From B21-G16 sp003644825 [NCBI: Candidatus Zhuqueibacterota bacterium] (GTDB lineage Bacteria; SM23-31; B21-G16), in NCBI GenBank assembly GCA_003644825.1, contig QNDJ01000050.1, forward strand, positions 1 to 8,417: DNA of 8,417 nt. Direction: 5' to 3'. Made by a program: the position numbers and the translations under genes. This document shows, piece after piece, positions 7,169-8,417 of this stretch. Every line of letters begins with the position of its first letter. The stretch's first letter is position 1. The notes under the pieces are model-generated. The model was given only the letters and a program-made list of their open reading frames with translations, ran no database searches and was not told the DNA's origin.

Positions 7169-7905
7169 TTTTCTCCTTCCGATAATTTACGAGCTCTCCT
7201 GGCAATAAGCTGGTTAGCTCTTAAAAGGGTATCAAATGTTCCTGCATCAGTCCACCAGCCTTCAAGAATTGAAAAACTCATAAGCCCTTCTTTAATGTAA
7301 GCATTATTAACATCAGTTATTTCCAGCTCGCCTCTTTTTGATGGTTTAAGGGTTTTTATTATATCAAATACCCTGGAATCATACATATATATTCCAGTGA
7401 CTGCATAATTTGTTTTTGGAACAGCAGGTTTCTCTTCTATACCAACGATTTTATCTCCTTCAATTTCAGCAACACCGAATCTCTGAGGGTCGTCAACTTC
7501 TTTAAGTAAAATCATTGCCCCTTCTTCCTGTTTAATATACCTATCAATATAAGGTTTAATGCTTTTTTCTATAATATTATCACCCAGTATTACAACTATT
7601 CTGTCGTTTCCAGCAAAGTGTTTTGCCAGTTTTAATGCATCTGCTATTCCACCTTCACCTTCCTGATAAGTATAATTTATATGTTTTAACCCGAATTCTT
7701 TTCCATTTCCCAGCAACCTGAGAAAATCACCCGCACTGTTTCCACCTGTAACTATCAGTATATCTTCAATACCTGCATTAACAAGGGTTTCCAGTGGGTA
7801 ATAAATCATAGGCTTATCATAGATTGGAAGAAGATGTTTATTGGTAATTTTTGTCAGAGGATAAAGCCTTGTTCCAAGTCCACCTGCAAGTATTACTCCT
7901 TTCAT
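7165..7905 (-). CDS. sugar-1-phosphate nucleotidylyltransferase, short RmlA type (glucose-1-phosphate thymidylyl/uridylyltransferase)
   Basis: This enzyme joins a sugar 1-phosphate, most likely glucose 1-phosphate, to a nucleotide with release of pyrophosphate. The 246-residue protein has the nucleotidyltransferase signature LAGGLGTRLYPLT with Arg13 and Lys23 (NKHLLP). It also has KPMIYYPLETL, the metal Asp109 in LGDN, sugar-binding EEKP (157-160), RGELEITDVN and WTDAGT with metal Asp220. It is about 45 residues shorter than classical RmlA (about 290), whose extra C-terminal helices make the regulatory dimer site. No rmlB, rmlC or rmlD is nearby. With galE directly after it, UTP use to feed UDP-glucose is as plausible as dTTP use, so I give no symbol. 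The ATG at 7905 has AAGGAG with 8-nt spacing, filling the 14-nt gap after comF. Confidence 0.88.
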   Translation of the reverse strand: MKGVILAGGLGTRLYPLTKITNKHLLPIYDKPMIYYPLETLVNAGIEDILIVTGGNSAGDFLRLLGNGKEFGLKHINYTYQEGEGGIADALKLAKHFAGNDRIVVILGDNIIEKSIKPYIDRYIKQEEGAMILLKEVDDPQRFGVAEIEGDKIVGIEEKPAVPKTNYAVTGIYMYDSRVFDIIKTLKPSKRGELEITDVNNAYIKEGLMSFSILEGWWTDAGTFDTLLRANQLIARRARKLSEGEK

Positions 7906-7919
7906 TTACAATACTCCTT

Positions 7920-8417
7920 CTATGTTAAAATTGTATAAGCTAAAGTGAGAGCTATTATTTCCTTTGCACCATTCTCCACAAGAGTCTTTGAACACTCGTT
8001 AATCGTAGCTCCCGTTGTAAGAACATCATCTATAATTAGGATTGTTTTATCGTTTATTTTTTCAGGCTCACAAACCTTAAATATACCTTTGACATTCTCC
8101 ATCCGTTCCTCTCTTGAAAGGTTTGTTTGAGACTTATTATTTACTACTCTTTTTAAAATATCTTTTTTATATGGTATATTTATATCTTTTATTATTCTTT
8201 CACACAAAAGACCACTCTGATTATATCCTCTCACTTTTTCTCTTTTTTTGTGAAGTGGAACAGGAGTGATAAGGTCTATATTTTTGATTGAAAGAATTTC
8301 ATTGACTTTTCTGATTAAAAACTCCCCGAGTTTATTTTTCAGTTTACTATATCCACTATATTTAAATAAATGTATTATTTTTAAAATATTATCATCTATA
8401 TCAAAACACCAGTAAAA
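7920..8417 (-). CDS. comF: ComF family phosphoribosyltransferase-like protein (5' end beyond window)
   Basis: ComF proteins are needed for natural DNA uptake in several bacteria and combine an N-terminal zinc finger with a type I phosphoribosyltransferase domain. The visible 165 residues run open to the window edge. They include HLFKYSGY (window residues 16-23), PVPLHKKREKVRGYNQS (52-68) and the PRPP-binding loop IIDDVLTTGAT (128-138). The cysteine-rich N-terminus expected in the family must lie outside. An internal GTG at 8234 could be taken for a start, but the ComF-specific PVPLHKKR segment lies upstream of it in the same frame, so the gene really continues. It leads a tight block with the nucleotidylyltransferase (14-nt gap) and galE. 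Whether it acts in competence or general nucleotide metabolism cannot be told here. Confidence 0.9.
   Translation of the reverse strand, partial: FYWCFDIDDNILKIIHLFKYSGYSKLKNKLGEFLIRKVNEILSIKNIDLITPVPLHKKREKVRGYNQSGLLCERIIKDINIPYKKDILKRVVNNKSQTNLSREERMENVKGIFKVCEPEKINDKTILIIDDVLTTGATINECSKTLVENGAKEIIALTLAYTILT

Noticed and set aside
7920-8234. A 104-residue ComF-like gene starting at GTG 8234
   Set aside because: The frame stays open to the window end, and the upstream residues contain the ComF PVPLHKKR and KYSGY segments, so GTG 8234 is an internal Val codon.

Overview
This is a gene-dense, AT-rich bacterial window with nine protein-coding regions. The TatA, bacterial-type GatA/GatB, ComF and RmlA-type genes mark it as bacterial. 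The proteins are rich in Lys, Glu and Ile, as expected for a low-GC and possibly anaerobic or thermophilic lineage. I cannot name the organism; no rRNA or other taxonomic marker is present.

Left block (1-5925, + strand). Five genes run head to tail with almost no spacing: tatA (twin-arginine translocase pore subunit), gatA and gatB (amidotransferase for Gln-tRNA/Asn-tRNA), thrC (zinc-ribbon threonine synthase), and a 518-residue protein of unknown function. tatA and gatA overlap by 4 nt if gatA starts at its TTG. The later gaps are 15, 1 and 22 nt, so one transcript is likely, with its promoter upstream of the window. gatC is not here.

The fifth gene is the most unusual element. After a short N-terminal lead-in it consists of 13 consecutive units of exactly 34 residues plus a partial 14th, with no insertion or deletion between units. 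Each unit looks like a helix-turn-helix hairpin of an alpha-solenoid. It has TPR/PPR-like length and periodicity but a different consensus: Ala at column 5, an aromatic at column 12 in every unit, and Leu/Ile-Pro-x-Glu at columns 14-17. The protein is strongly basic and has no signal peptide or membrane segment.

Middle (5926-6181). This is a 256-nt AT-rich gap between convergent genes. It holds three small inverted repeats in a row and a 10-codon reading frame with a good Shine-Dalgarno sequence; none has an assigned function.

Right block (6182-8417, - strand). Three tightly packed genes read comF (5' end beyond the window), then a short-form sugar-1-phosphate nucleotidylyltransferase (RmlA-like), then galE, with a 14-nt gap and a 4-nt ATGA overlap. 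The nucleotidylyltransferase and GalE are plausibly consecutive steps in making NDP-glucose/NDP-galactose for surface polysaccharide. ComF belongs to the DNA-uptake-associated phosphoribosyltransferase family and may simply share the transcript.
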